From positions 1-22,084 of the forward strand of contig JAFOCZ010000018.1 of the NCBI GenBank assembly GCA_017380955.1: a stretch of DNA of 22,084 bases, in the 5' to 3' direction. The stretch is from Alistipes sp. (lineage in GTDB: Bacteria; Bacteroidota; Bacteroidia; Bacteroidales; Rikenellaceae). How positions within the stretch are numbered: position 1 is the first letter of the stretch; each line of letters begins with the position of its first letter. This document shows, one piece after another, positions 7,586-15,300 of this stretch. Position numbers and translations under genes: made by a program. The notes below the pieces were generated by a model. That model was not told the origin of the DNA and ran no database searches. It worked only from the letters and a program-made list of their open reading frames with translations.

Positions 7586-9607
7586 ATGTCAGGACTAAAA
7601 TTCGACAAAGGTGAGTTGGGCAACTTGGAGTACTCGCTCGATAGAGAGGTGCTTTCGACGGATCGTCGTGGCGGTTATATGAGTACAACCATCGTTGGTT
7701 GCAACACACGTAAGTATCACGGCTTGATGGTTGCTCCTATTGACCAGAGCGACCGCGCATATGTGTTGCTGTCGTCACTCGACGAGACTGTAGTGCAGCA
7801 CGATCAGTCGTTCAACCTCGCTCTACACCGCTTCGAGGGTGCGTATGAGCCTCGTGGTCATAAGTATATCACCGACTTTGAGTACACCCCTGTGCCTACG
7901 ATTACCTATCGTGTGGGAGGTGTGGTTTTGAAGAAGGAGTTGTTGTGGGTACACAACCGCACACAACTTATGATTCGCTATACGTTGGTTGATGCTCACT
8001 CCGATACTACGTTGCGTCTTCGTCCATTGCTCGCCTTCCGCGAGAAGCATTCTCTGTCTAAGGCAAATATGGAGGCTGATGGTCGTGCATATCCTATACC
8101 ATATGGTGTTAAGTGCCGCTTGTACGATGGATTCCCTTGGTTGCATATGCAGTTGAACAAGGAGGACTCGGAGTTTATTGCAGCCCCAGATTGGTACTAC
8201 AACTTTGAGTATCGCAAGGAGTTGGCACGCGGCTATGAGGGTCACGAGGATTTGCTTAGCGCAGGATATTTCGAGTTTAACATCAAGAAGGGTGAGAGTG
8301 TGATATTCTCGGCTGCTACCGACTATATGGCAACGCCAGAGACCATCACCGAGGTTTATGAGCAGCAGATTGCTCACCGCACCCATAAGATTGACTTCTT
8401 GAGTTGCTTGCAGCACTCAGCACGTCAGTTTATCATCCGCCGCCCTGGTGACCGCACAGAGGTTGTTGCTGGTTATCCTTGGTTTGGCTCGTTTATGGAG
8501 GATACGTTTATGGCCCTTCCAGGCTTGACACTCACACAGGGTCGTGTGGAGGATTGCGTGGCAGCCCTCGACACTGCGGTGCGTGACATCCGCGAGAGTG
8601 GTCTGCTCGAGGGTCGCTCGGTGCCTCCTGCTGTGGATGCTCCGCTGTGGCTCTACTACACACTCCAGAATCTCGAGGCTCATATGTCTCAGAAGGAGTT
8701 GTGGGAGAAGTATGGCGATGTTATGAAGGGAATCCTCGAGGCTTACCACGCAGGATTCTACGAGGATATCCGTCTCCACGACAATGGTCTTGTATGGGCG
8801 TGGGCAGATCGTCCTTTGACCTGGATGGGTACAATCATCGACGGTCAGGCTGTAACACCACGCCGTGGCTACCCTGTGGAGTTGCAGGCATTGTGGTACA
8901 ACGCCGTGTCATACACCTTGGCAGTTGCCAAGAAGCAGGGTGATAAGGCCTTTGTAGCGGAGTGGAAGGGTGCTCCAGAGAAGACCAAGAAGTCCTTTAT
9001 CGAGAAGTTTTGGCTCGAGGAGGAGGGTTACTTGGCAGACTATGTAAACTACGACGAGGTTAACAAGTTCATACGTTGCAATATGATTGTGGTTTGTGGT
9101 TTGGACTACACGATGCTCGACGAGGAGAAGTTGGTGCGTGCGGTGATGACCGTTCGTGACCACCTGCTCACACCACGAGGATTGCGTACCCTCTCACCAC
9201 GTAACCTCCTCTATAAGTCAAACTACAACGAGGATCAGCGCTCACAGGATCTCGCATCACGCAACGGTTCGGCGTGGATATGGCCTTTGACATTCTATGT
9301 TAAGGCTTGCTTTGCACTCAATGGCGAGCGTTACTATGGCGAGGCTAAAGCACTCCTCGAGGAGTTCGACAACGAACTTCAGACCAAGTGTGTAGGCTCT
9401 ATCTCTGAGCGTTTCGAGGGTGACCCTCCACACGGCCCACGAGGCTCGGTATCTCACGCCACATCTGTAGCGGGTCTGCTTCTCATCAACCAGATGGTCG
9501 AGAAGTTTGCTCCTAAGAAGAAGGCTGCCAGGAAGGCACAGCCAAAGGCCGACGCTATGGAGGAGAAACCTAAGCGTAAGTGCGTGCGTAAGAGTGTTCA
9601 GAAATAA
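7586..9607 (+). CDS. Amylo-alpha-1,6-glucosidase / glycogen debranching enzyme (GH133)
   Basis: A 673-residue enzyme of the archaeal/bacterial debranching type. It has an N-terminal beta-sandwich domain (about 20-240, GDE_N) and a C-terminal (alpha/alpha)6 glucosidase domain (about 290-635, GDE_C). It would remove alpha-1,6 branch glucose from glycogen or similar glucans. Supporting motifs are GGYMSTTIVGCNTRKYHGL near the N-terminus, YPWFGSFMEDTF, PVELQALWYNA, and GSISERFEGDPPHGPRGS, where E608 is the likely catalytic base. The segment usually read TWMD is TWMG here (W413-M414-G415), with the next Asp at 419. A basic Lys/Ala-rich tail from about residue 642 looks disordered. It is the first gene of a three-gene alpha-glucan operon. 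I found no clear promoter in the 163 bases upstream. Confidence 0.9.
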   Translation: MSGLKFDKGELGNLEYSLDREVLSTDRRGGYMSTTIVGCNTRKYHGLMVAPIDQSDRAYVLLSSLDETVVQHDQSFNLALHRFEGAYEPRGHKYITDFEYTPVPTITYRVGGVVLKKELLWVHNRTQLMIRYTLVDAHSDTTLRLRPLLAFREKHSLSKANMEADGRAYPIPYGVKCRLYDGFPWLHMQLNKEDSEFIAAPDWYYNFEYRKELARGYEGHEDLLSAGYFEFNIKKGESVIFSAATDYMATPETITEVYEQQIAHRTHKIDFLSCLQHSARQFIIRRPGDRTEVVAGYPWFGSFMEDTFMALPGLTLTQGRVEDCVAALDTAVRDIRESGLLEGRSVPPAVDAPLWLYYTLQNLEAHMSQKELWEKYGDVMKGILEAYHAGFYEDIRLHDNGLVWAWADRPLTWMGTIIDGQAVTPRRGYPVELQALWYNAVSYTLAVAKKQGDKAFVAEWKGAPEKTKKSFIEKFWLEEEGYLADYVNYDEVNKFIRCNMIVVCGLDYTMLDEEKLVRAVMTVRDHLLTPRGLRTLSPRNLLYKSNYNEDQRSQDLASRNGSAWIWPLTFYVKACFALNGERYYGEAKALLEEFDNELQTKCVGSISERFEGDPPHGPRGSVSHATSVAGLLLINQMVEKFAPKKKAARKAQPKADAMEEKPKRKCVRKSVQK

Positions 9608-9624
9608 ATAAAAAACGATATATT

Positions 9625-10944
9625 ATGAGAGTATTAATGTTCGGATGGGAGTTCCCACCTCACATTGCCGGAGGTTTGGGTACGGCCTGTTATGGTATGA
9701 CACAGGGCTTGGCTCGCAACGATGTGGAGGTTATCTTCGTGATGCCTAAGGCGTCGGGTGACGAGGACGAGAGTTTTGTGAAGGTTGTCAATGCCAGCGA
9801 CATCGAGGCTACATATTGCGACTCAAGCATCGAGGGTGCTGACGACATTATGCGCAAGATTTCGTTCATCCATATCGACTCAAATATGGTCCCATACATC
9901 TCTCCTGAGGAGTGGGCTACCTACCGCGAGGGCTACGAGCGTACGGGTAAGAAGTTCTGGGAGCGTAAGGGCGATAGTTGGACACAGCGCTACACCTTCT
10001 CGGGTAAGTATGGTGCCAATATTATGGAGGAGGTTGCTCGCTATGCAGTTGTCGCTGCCGAGGTTGCTAAGCAACTCGAGGGTCAGTTCGATGTTATCCA
10101 CGCCCACGACTGGTTGACATATTTCGCTGGTATCGCTGCTAAGCGCGTGTCGGGCAAGCCGCTTGTTGTGCATATGCACGCAACGTCGTTCGACCGCTCG
10201 TCAAGCGACAATATCGATACACGTGTCTATGAGATTGAGCGTGCTGGTATGGCTGCTGCGGATATGGTTATCGCGGTGTCAAACCTCACACGCAACATCG
10301 TCATCGACAAGTATCACATCGAGCCTGAGAAGGTTGTTGCGGTGCACAATGCTGTGCAGTTTGCCGAGAACGACAACCCTGTGCCAGAGCGTGGCGTGAA
10401 GGATAAGATTGTTACGTTCTTGGGTCGTATCACATTCCAGAAGGGCCCTGACTACTTCATCGAGGCTGCGGCGAAGGTGCTTGCTCGTGTTCCTAACGTG
10501 CGTTTCGTTATGGCGGGCTCGGGCGATATGATGAATCACTGTATTCGTCGTGTTGCGCAACTTGGCATCGCCGACCGTTTCCACTTCACAGGTTTCTTGA
10601 AGGGTGACGATGTGCAGAAGATGTTCCAGTTGTCCGACGTATATATTATGCCTTCGGTATCTGAGCCATTCGGTATCTCGCCATTGGAGGCTATGCGTTC
10701 CAACGTTCCTACCATCATCTCACACCAGAGTGGTGTTGCCGAGGTCTTGGACTATGCTATTAAGGTTAACTATTGGGATGTAGATGCTATGGCAGATGCT
10801 ATCTACGGCCTTATCAGTTATCCTGCTCTTGCCAAGATGTTCCAGGAGAAGGGTATGGAGGAGGTTAACAACCTCAAGTGGTTCAATGCTGCTGTGAAGA
10901 TTAAGGATGTATATCAGCAGGCTATCGATAAGTGTAACAAATAA
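9625..10944 (+). CDS. GT4 glycosyltransferase, glycogen-synthase-like
   Basis: A 439-residue GT-B fold glycosyltransferase of family GT4. The N-terminal domain begins MRVLMFGWEFPPHIAGGLG, with the sugar-nucleotide donor loop GGLG at 16-19, and has HAHDW in the middle. The C-terminal domain holds FLGRITFQKGPDYF and the EX7E motif (E347 and E355 in SEPFGISPLEAM). It sits 17 bases after the debranching enzyme and 12 bases before a GH57 enzyme, so it is probably co-transcribed and probably makes or extends alpha-1,4-glucan from a nucleotide sugar. That substrate is inferred from context. GT4 is broad, and the archaeal glycogen synthases with the same neighbours are the closest parallel I know. 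Confidence 0.85.
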   Translation: MRVLMFGWEFPPHIAGGLGTACYGMTQGLARNDVEVIFVMPKASGDEDESFVKVVNASDIEATYCDSSIEGADDIMRKISFIHIDSNMVPYISPEEWATYREGYERTGKKFWERKGDSWTQRYTFSGKYGANIMEEVARYAVVAAEVAKQLEGQFDVIHAHDWLTYFAGIAAKRVSGKPLVVHMHATSFDRSSSDNIDTRVYEIERAGMAAADMVIAVSNLTRNIVIDKYHIEPEKVVAVHNAVQFAENDNPVPERGVKDKIVTFLGRITFQKGPDYFIEAAAKVLARVPNVRFVMAGSGDMMNHCIRRVAQLGIADRFHFTGFLKGDDVQKMFQLSDVYIMPSVSEPFGISPLEAMRSNVPTIISHQSGVAEVLDYAIKVNYWDVDAMADAIYGLISYPALAKMFQEKGMEEVNNLKWFNAAVKIKDVYQQAIDKCNK

Positions 10945-10956
10945 AAAGTAAGATAT

Positions 10957-12132
10957 ATGAAGACTGTTTGTTTCTATTTTCAGGTTCACCAGCCCTGGCG
11001 TTTGAAGACATATCGTTTCTTTCAGATGGGCAACGACCACAATTATCTCGACGACTTCACCAACCGCGCTATTATGCAGAAGGTGGCTCGCGAGTGCTAC
11101 TTGCCAATGAACGCTTTGTTGTTGAACCTCATCAACGAGCATAAGGGTGCTGTGCGTTGCACTTTCTCTATCACAGGCTCGGCTGTTGAGCAGTTCAAGG
11201 CATATGCTCCAGAGGTCCTCGAGTCGTTCAAGCGTCTTGCCGAGACCGGTTGTGTGGAGTTCCTCGCCGAGACATACTCTCACTCGTTGTCATCGCTCTA
11301 CTCTGTGGAGGATTTCAAGCAGGAGGTGAAACTTCACACTCAGATGCTTAAGGATGAGTTTGGTGTGAAGCCTACAGCGTTCCGCAACACCGAGTTGATC
11401 TACTCTGACGATATCGCTAAGGCTGTGCAGGGTCTTGGTTTCAAGACTATGCTTGCTGAGGGTGCGCGTCACATCTTGGGTTGGAAGTCTCCAAACTTCG
11501 TATATACCGATGGCGTGGAGAACAAACTCCGCCTCTTGTTGCGTAACTACAAACTCTCGGACGACATCGCCTTCCGTTTCTCTAACGAGGGTTGGCCTGA
11601 GTGGCCTCTCACAGCCGATAAGTTTGCGCAGTGGGTGGCATCGGAGACAGGTGATGTAGTTAACCTCTTTATGGACTACGAGACCTTTGGTGAGCACCAG
11701 AAGGCATCTACAGGTATCTTCGACTTCGTTAAGGCGTTGCCACAGGCACTTCTCAACGCAGGTGTGGAGTTCGCTACTGTTAGCGAGGCTGCTAAGAAAC
11801 TTCAGCCTGTTGCTGTCCTCCACTGTCCATATGCTATGTCGTGGGCCGATGAGGAGCGCGATGTAACAGCGTGGTTGGGTAACGACCTCCAGAACGAGGC
11901 ATTCCGCAAGTTGTACTCTTTGTCTCCAAAGGTAAAGAAGGCTAAGAATAAGGATTTCGAGTTTGTATGGCACTTTATGCAGAACTCTGACCACTTCTAC
12001 TATATGGCTACCAAGTGGTTCTCGGACGGTGATGTACACTCATACTTCAACCCTTATGACTCTGCTTACGAGGCATTTATCAACTATATGAATGTCTTGG
12101 CTGACTTCGAAATTGAGTTGGATAAGTTATAA
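10957..12132 (+). CDS. GH57 alpha-amylase-type glycoside hydrolase
   Basis: A 391-residue cytoplasmic enzyme (no signal peptide) of family GH57. The conserved regions are all visible: HQP (11-13), GSAVEQ (74-79), the nucleophile E146 in AFRNTELIYSDD, and the acid/base D240 in FMDYETFGEHQ. It matches the short 'MJ1611-type' amylase group, whose opening sequence is nearly the same (VCFYFQVHQPWRLK). The length is too short for GH57 branching enzymes, which are over 500 residues. It may hydrolyse or transglycosylate alpha-1,4-glucan. It is the last gene of the alpha-glucan operon and is followed by a strong terminator. Confidence 0.9.
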   Translation: MKTVCFYFQVHQPWRLKTYRFFQMGNDHNYLDDFTNRAIMQKVARECYLPMNALLLNLINEHKGAVRCTFSITGSAVEQFKAYAPEVLESFKRLAETGCVEFLAETYSHSLSSLYSVEDFKQEVKLHTQMLKDEFGVKPTAFRNTELIYSDDIAKAVQGLGFKTMLAEGARHILGWKSPNFVYTDGVENKLRLLLRNYKLSDDIAFRFSNEGWPEWPLTADKFAQWVASETGDVVNLFMDYETFGEHQKASTGIFDFVKALPQALLNAGVEFATVSEAAKKLQPVAVLHCPYAMSWADEERDVTAWLGNDLQNEAFRKLYSLSPKVKKAKNKDFEFVWHFMQNSDHFYYMATKWFSDGDVHSYFNPYDSAYEAFINYMNVLADFEIELDKL

Positions 12133-12145
12133 TAGCCTTAAAGAG

Positions 12146-12194
12146 TATACAATAATAGAGGGTATCCAATACGGATACCCTCTATTATTGTATA
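12146..12194. terminator. 22-bp perfect hairpin, bidirectional terminator
   Basis: 12146-12167 pairs perfectly with 12173-12194 around a 5-base loop. It lies between the converging GH57 and lipoprotein genes and is flanked by A/T-rich sequence, though there is no long T-run. Confidence 0.75.
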
Positions 12195-12210
12195 TAGGTA
12201 TGTGCCTCGC

Positions 12211-12753
12211 TTATTGCTCAATTAACTGTCCCTCGTAGTCGGCTACGATAACCTCTTCCGCCTCATTCACGAAACGTGCTGTGATGTGGTAGTAAGGATA
12301 TCCCGAAGAGTGCTCTGGGTCAGCAATCACCTTTACGCGACCATCCGTGAAGCGCATCAACGTCTCATCTGGGAAGCGGATGTAGCAATACTCACGATGA
12401 ACTGTCATTGCCGCACCATCACCAAAGGTGTAGATGCCTGGCGTTACGTAGTCGTACACCATCGGTGAGTAGAGGTCCAAGAAGAGTGTGAGGCCTGTTG
12501 CGTTGTCATTGAGTGAGATGTAGTCGTTGCTAAGGCCGTAAGACTCCAAGAACATCACCCTACCTGTGATGCCATCCTTGAAGAGGTAGTTTGCATCCGA
12601 TGTGTCGATAACCTCATCCATCCAGCTGTCATCCTTGCCATCATCCTTGCCATCATCCTCCGTATTTGGGGGCGTTGGAGTGTCGGGATTATCTACTGTT
12701 GGCTCGCACGCAACTACGAAAAGTAGTGCTAAAAGTATGCTTAAATATTTCAT
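12211..12753 (-). CDS. Small lipoprotein of unknown function
   Basis: A 180-residue protein that I do not recognise. The signal peptide ends in a lipobox VVAC with Cys16 as the lipidated residue, so it is a membrane-anchored lipoprotein. A proline/aspartate-rich linker (about 17-43) with two DDGK repeats follows, then a compact domain rich in beta-strand patterns (VMFLESYGLSNDYISL, LTLFLDLYSP, GIYTFGDG). The later part suggests a small beta-sandwich such as those in Bacteroidota surface lipoproteins. It lies downstream of plsX in the same direction, separated by a terminator. No promoter is evident, so it may be expressed by read-through. Confidence 0.75.
   Translation of the reverse strand: MKYLSILLALLFVVACEPTVDNPDTPTPPNTEDDGKDDGKDDSWMDEVIDTSDANYLFKDGITGRVMFLESYGLSNDYISLNDNATGLTLFLDLYSPMVYDYVTPGIYTFGDGAAMTVHREYCYIRFPDETLMRFTDGRVKVIADPEHSSGYPYYHITARFVNEAEEVIVADYEGQLIEQ
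12629..12661 (-). repeat. 12-base tandem repeat in the lipoprotein linker
   Basis: TCATCCTTGCCA occurs twice in a row, followed by a partial third copy. It encodes DDGK units just after the lipidation site. A 12-base in-frame unit could vary in number without breaking the reading frame. Confidence 0.7.
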
Positions 12754-12773
12754 AATCAGTATGTTTTGAATAA

Positions 12774-12802
12774 AGGCTGACCAAGTCCCCTTCAGTCAGC
12801 CT
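12774..12802 (-). terminator. Terminator after plsX
   Basis: An 8-bp stem AGGCTGAC/GTCAGCCT (12774-12781 with 12795-12802) is followed on the minus strand by TTTATT. It lies immediately after the plsX stop codon. Confidence 0.65.
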
Positions 12803-12810
12803 AATGGTTA

Positions 12811-13857
12811 TTACTCCTTATTCTCGCTGTTTGACTCCTTGAGTGCCTCGCGCAATTTCTGTGGGAAGTTACTCTTGATATCACGCTCCATCGAGAGAAT
12901 CATACTGCAGATGGCGCGTGCCGAAGAACTGCCGTGACCAATCATAACAGGGGCGTTGATACCCATAACCTGCAAGCCACCAACGCTCTCGGCGTTCATA
13001 GCATCCCAGAAGTCGTTCTGCCAATAAAGTTTTGGAACTATGCGACCGAGCAATGGGCGCAAGAAGTTCTTCAAACGTGGCTTGCCACCGCCGAGGCGGA
13101 AGTTGATGCGGTAGAGAGCCTCGGCCATCTTCAGGAGGCTGTTGCCCACAAAGGCATCCGCAACCACAACATCGCCAATCTTGCCGGTGAAGATGTACGA
13201 TGCCTCGACATTACCCACAAAGTTGTAACGCTTATCCTCCTTCATAAGGTCGTAGGTAGCCTTAGCCTGGGCATTACCCTTGCCCTCCTCCTCGCCAATA
13301 TTGAGGAGTGCCACACGAGGGTTGTCCATCTTGAGGGCCGACTTGGCATATATCGAGCCAAGAAGACCATACTGTGCCAACACCTCAGGTTTTGCATCTA
13401 CGTTGAGACCTACATCCATCAGTACAGCACGCTGAATACCGTGCTCGGCGGAAACTGTAGGTATCAGCGTTGCCAATACAGGGCGGATAACACCCTCTAT
13501 AGGCTTGATAACCTGCATTGAGCCAACCATCATAGCACCTGTAGAGCCTGCGCTGGCGAAACCGTCAATCTTACCCTCGGCGAGGTAGTTGAAACCTACG
13601 GTGATACTTGAGTCGCGCTTTGCGATAAAGGCCTTTGCTGGGTGGTCACCCATCTCGATAACCTGTGTTGTGGCTACGATGTCGAAATTTTCTGCTGGGC
13701 AGTTGTGCTTCTTTAGGAGTTCCTCGATACGCTCCTTATCGCCAAAGAGAACTATGCGGCTCTCCTTGTCGAGAAACTTCAACGACATTACTGCTCCTTC
13801 GATGGCTACTTCGGGTGCGAAGTCGCCACCCATAGCGTCGATACCTATCCTTACCAT
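12811..13857 (-). CDS. plsX: Phosphate acyltransferase PlsX
   Basis: A 348-residue enzyme converting acyl-ACP to acyl-phosphate, which PlsY then uses for the first acylation of glycerol-3-phosphate in phospholipid synthesis. The N-terminal GIDAMGGDFAPE (4-15) is diagnostic. Also present are GFASAGSTGAMM in the first third, LLNIGEEEGKGN in the middle, and the C-terminal APVMIGHGSSS. Length is normal. It follows yceD and rpmF, as in many bacteria, but the usual next gene, fabH, is absent; a terminator and an unrelated lipoprotein come next. A terminator-like hairpin separates rpmF from plsX. A near-match -7 box (13884-13891, TATCATTG on the minus strand) might give plsX its own start. Confidence 0.95.
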   Translation of the reverse strand: MVRIGIDAMGGDFAPEVAIEGAVMSLKFLDKESRIVLFGDKERIEELLKKHNCPAENFDIVATTQVIEMGDHPAKAFIAKRDSSITVGFNYLAEGKIDGFASAGSTGAMMVGSMQVIKPIEGVIRPVLATLIPTVSAEHGIQRAVLMDVGLNVDAKPEVLAQYGLLGSIYAKSALKMDNPRVALLNIGEEEGKGNAQAKATYDLMKEDKRYNFVGNVEASYIFTGKIGDVVVADAFVGNSLLKMAEALYRINFRLGGGKPRLKNFLRPLLGRIVPKLYWQNDFWDAMNAESVGGLQVMGINAPVMIGHGSSSARAICSMILSMERDIKSNFPQKLREALKESNSENKE

Positions 13858-13919
13858 AAATTTGGAAATGTTGCGTGGTGGGACAATGATAGAGACTTAC
13901 TCTTTCGTAAGTTTAAAAC

Positions 13920-13954
13920 AAAGGAGCAACTACCGCGTGCGGTGTTGCTCCTTT
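13920..13954 (-). terminator. Terminator-like hairpin between rpmF and plsX
   Basis: 13920-13936 pairs with 13939-13954 (16 base pairs, one bulged T, 2-base loop; GC-rich inner part). On the minus strand it is followed by TGTTTTAAAC. It begins 16 bases after the rpmF stop codon and would partly stop transcription before plsX. Confidence 0.65.
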
Positions 13955-13969
13955 TGTTAGTGTTGAAGA

Positions 13970-14155
13970 CTACTCTGCAGCCTTCTTCTCGATTGCGAGC
14001 TTACCGCGATAGAAGCCACACTCTGGGCAAACGCGGTGGTAGAGTACTGCTGAACCACAGTTTGAGCAGTTTACTACAGTTGGAACTACAGCCTTGTAGT
14101 GAGTTCTTCTCTTGTCTCGACGTGTTGAAGAGACTTTGTGTTTAGGATGTGCCAT
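13970..14155 (-). CDS. rpmF: 50S ribosomal protein L32
   Basis: A 61-residue basic protein of the large ribosomal subunit. It begins MAHPKHKVSSTRRDKRRTHY, the bL32 N-terminus, and contains a zinc ribbon with all four cysteines (C30, C33, C43, C46 in CSNCG and CPECG). It is therefore the zinc-binding form, not the cysteine-less form used under zinc starvation. It lies between yceD and plsX; 83 bases separate it from yceD. Confidence 0.97.
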   Translation of the reverse strand: MAHPKHKVSSTRRDKRRTHYKAVVPTVVNCSNCGSAVLYHRVCPECGFYRGKLAIEKKAAE

Positions 14156-14238
14156 CTTACAATATAGTTTTTAAGTTTTATGTTTGTCAATTGTCTGTTC
14201 GGCAGCCTGACGGAATTACTGCCTTGCAAACTTGCATT

Positions 14239-14802
14239 TTATTCCTCTTTGTCCATTTGTGCCTTCAGCGCCTCGAGGATGCTGCGGCTTCTGTCGTCCA
14301 GGGCAACAACATCTGCCTCCTCGGCCTTAGCCTCAAGTGCCTCCAACTCCTCCTCGCTAATCTCGGTAAACGACGCAAGCATCTCGGGGTTGCACTCGCC
14401 ATCCTCGTGTACACGACTATATGGCAACGACAACACGATGCTCTCGTAGATATACTGCGTTAAGTCGAGCATATCTTCGGCTGGAGATATCCACATAACG
14501 TCGCCGTCGTAGAAATCTGTCTCCTCCGAGAACTTAACAACGAGGTCGCCGTTGTAGTCGATTGCTATAGGACAATCCTCCAAGCAACGGTCGCACTCAC
14601 AAATTACCTCTCCCTCGATGCTCACATTCAACTCCAACATAGCCTCGCTACGATTTAGTTGAACGCGCACCACGCAGTCACCGCCCTTGATCTCCTCGGT
14701 CTCGTAGGCCTCGAAAAGTGCGCTATCTACCTTAAAATCAAAGTCGTAACTACCAACCTTAAGCCCCTTATAGGCTATCTTATACAATCCAATTTGTTCC
14801 AT
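14239..14802 (-). CDS. YceD/DUF177 family protein
   Basis: A 187-residue protein of the DUF177 family, which in many bacteria precedes rpmF and has been linked to 23S rRNA or large-subunit maturation. The family's cysteine motif is present as CECDRCLEDC (C68, C70, C73, C77), and the second half is acidic. I start it at the ATG at 14802. An upstream in-frame TTG at 14823 lies within the promoter's -7 box and cannot be in the transcript. It is the first gene of yceD-rpmF-plsX. Confidence 0.88.
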   Translation of the reverse strand: MEQIGLYKIAYKGLKVGSYDFDFKVDSALFEAYETEEIKGGDCVVRVQLNRSEAMLELNVSIEGEVICECDRCLEDCPIAIDYNGDLVVKFSEETDFYDGDVMWISPAEDMLDLTQYIYESIVLSLPYSRVHEDGECNPEMLASFTEISEEELEALEAKAEEADVVALDDRSRSILEALKAQMDKEE

Positions 14803-14820
14803 TTCAGCACAAATAGTCTG

Positions 14821-14852
14821 CAAATTTACGATAAAAAACTAAAATTTGCAAA
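14821..14852 (-). promoter_or_regulatory. Canonical Bacteroidota promoter of yceD-rpmF-plsX
   Basis: On the minus strand, TTTG (14849-14852), a 20-base spacer and TAAATTTG (14821-14828). Both elements match TTTG/TAnnTTTG exactly. The start codon lies 18 bases downstream of the -7 box. The -33 element is half of the palindrome TTTGCAAA (14845-14852). Confidence 0.75.
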
Positions 14853-14859
14853 TTATTAC

Positions 14860-14867
14860 TATTTTTG
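14860..14867 (+). promoter_or_regulatory. -7 box of the orphan 133-residue gene
   Basis: TATTTTTG matches TAnnTTTG, 30 bases before the ATG at 14898. It is divergent from the yceD promoter, with only 7 bases between the two elements' outer edges. No properly spaced -33 TTTG was seen. Confidence 0.45.
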
Positions 14868-14897
14868 TAGCAAAGTTTTACAAAAACAAATTTTTCT

Positions 14898-15299
14898 ATG
14901 GAGCGTTTTCACATCTCGATTTACTCCGATTTCGAGGAGTTTTGGCGTTATAATATCATCGTTATGAGCAGCGCCTCAGTCGGTGGCGAGGCCGTTGAGT
15001 TGCTCAAGTCGCGCAGCGATGTTGCACCTATAGGAGCCTCGTTGCTCGCACCTCCCGATGGCTACGACCCAAATCGTCGTATCGAGTTACATCACGTTCC
15101 AGCGGAGAGTCTCTCCTTATATATATATGTACTTCCTCATTCGTTTCCTGCAGTACCAAATAAGGATACGTTGCCCGCTATTGCCGACTACCCACCATTT
15201 GGTCTGCGTGTAGAGGTTAAGTATGGCGATGATATGCGCCACGCCCACACCTATGAGGTAGACCAGTGGTCGGGAACTACCATTCAGGTAAACCTATAG
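14898..15299 (+). CDS. Conserved-looking small protein of unknown function
   Basis: A 133-residue protein that I do not recognise. It has no signal peptide or membrane segment. The sequence is rich in predicted strand/turn patterns, with aromatic residues at the start (FHISIYSDFEEFWRY), a proline-rich middle (SLLAPPDGYDPNRR, LPHSFPAVPNKD) and a charged C-terminus. It is probably a small soluble beta-rich domain. Codon use is like that of its neighbours, and a promoter-like box precedes it, which supports it as a real gene. It ends one base short of the stop codon of the converging GT2 gene, leaving no room for a terminator. Confidence 0.7.
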   Translation: MERFHISIYSDFEEFWRYNIIVMSSASVGGEAVELLKSRSDVAPIGASLLAPPDGYDPNRRIELHHVPAESLSLYIYVLPHSFPAVPNKDTLPAIADYPPFGLRVEVKYGDDMRHAHTYEVDQWSGTTIQVNL

Positions 15300-15300
15300 G

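Noticed and set aside
7823..8416. Open frame of 197 codons on the minus strand
   Set aside because: Inside the debranching enzyme gene; no domain, and the real frame is well supported.
10720..11283. Open frame of 187 codons on the minus strand across two genes
   Set aside because: Spans the 3' end of the GT4 gene and the 5' part of the GH57 gene on the other strand; no motif or promoter.
11290..12039. Long open frame (249 codons) on the minus strand
   Set aside because: It lies wholly within the GH57 gene, whose catalytic motifs are intact. The opposite frame is His/Leu/Arg-rich with no recognisable domain, and is a by-product of codon bias.
12934..13521. Open frame of 195 codons on the plus strand
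   Set aside because: Antisense to plsX, which is certain.
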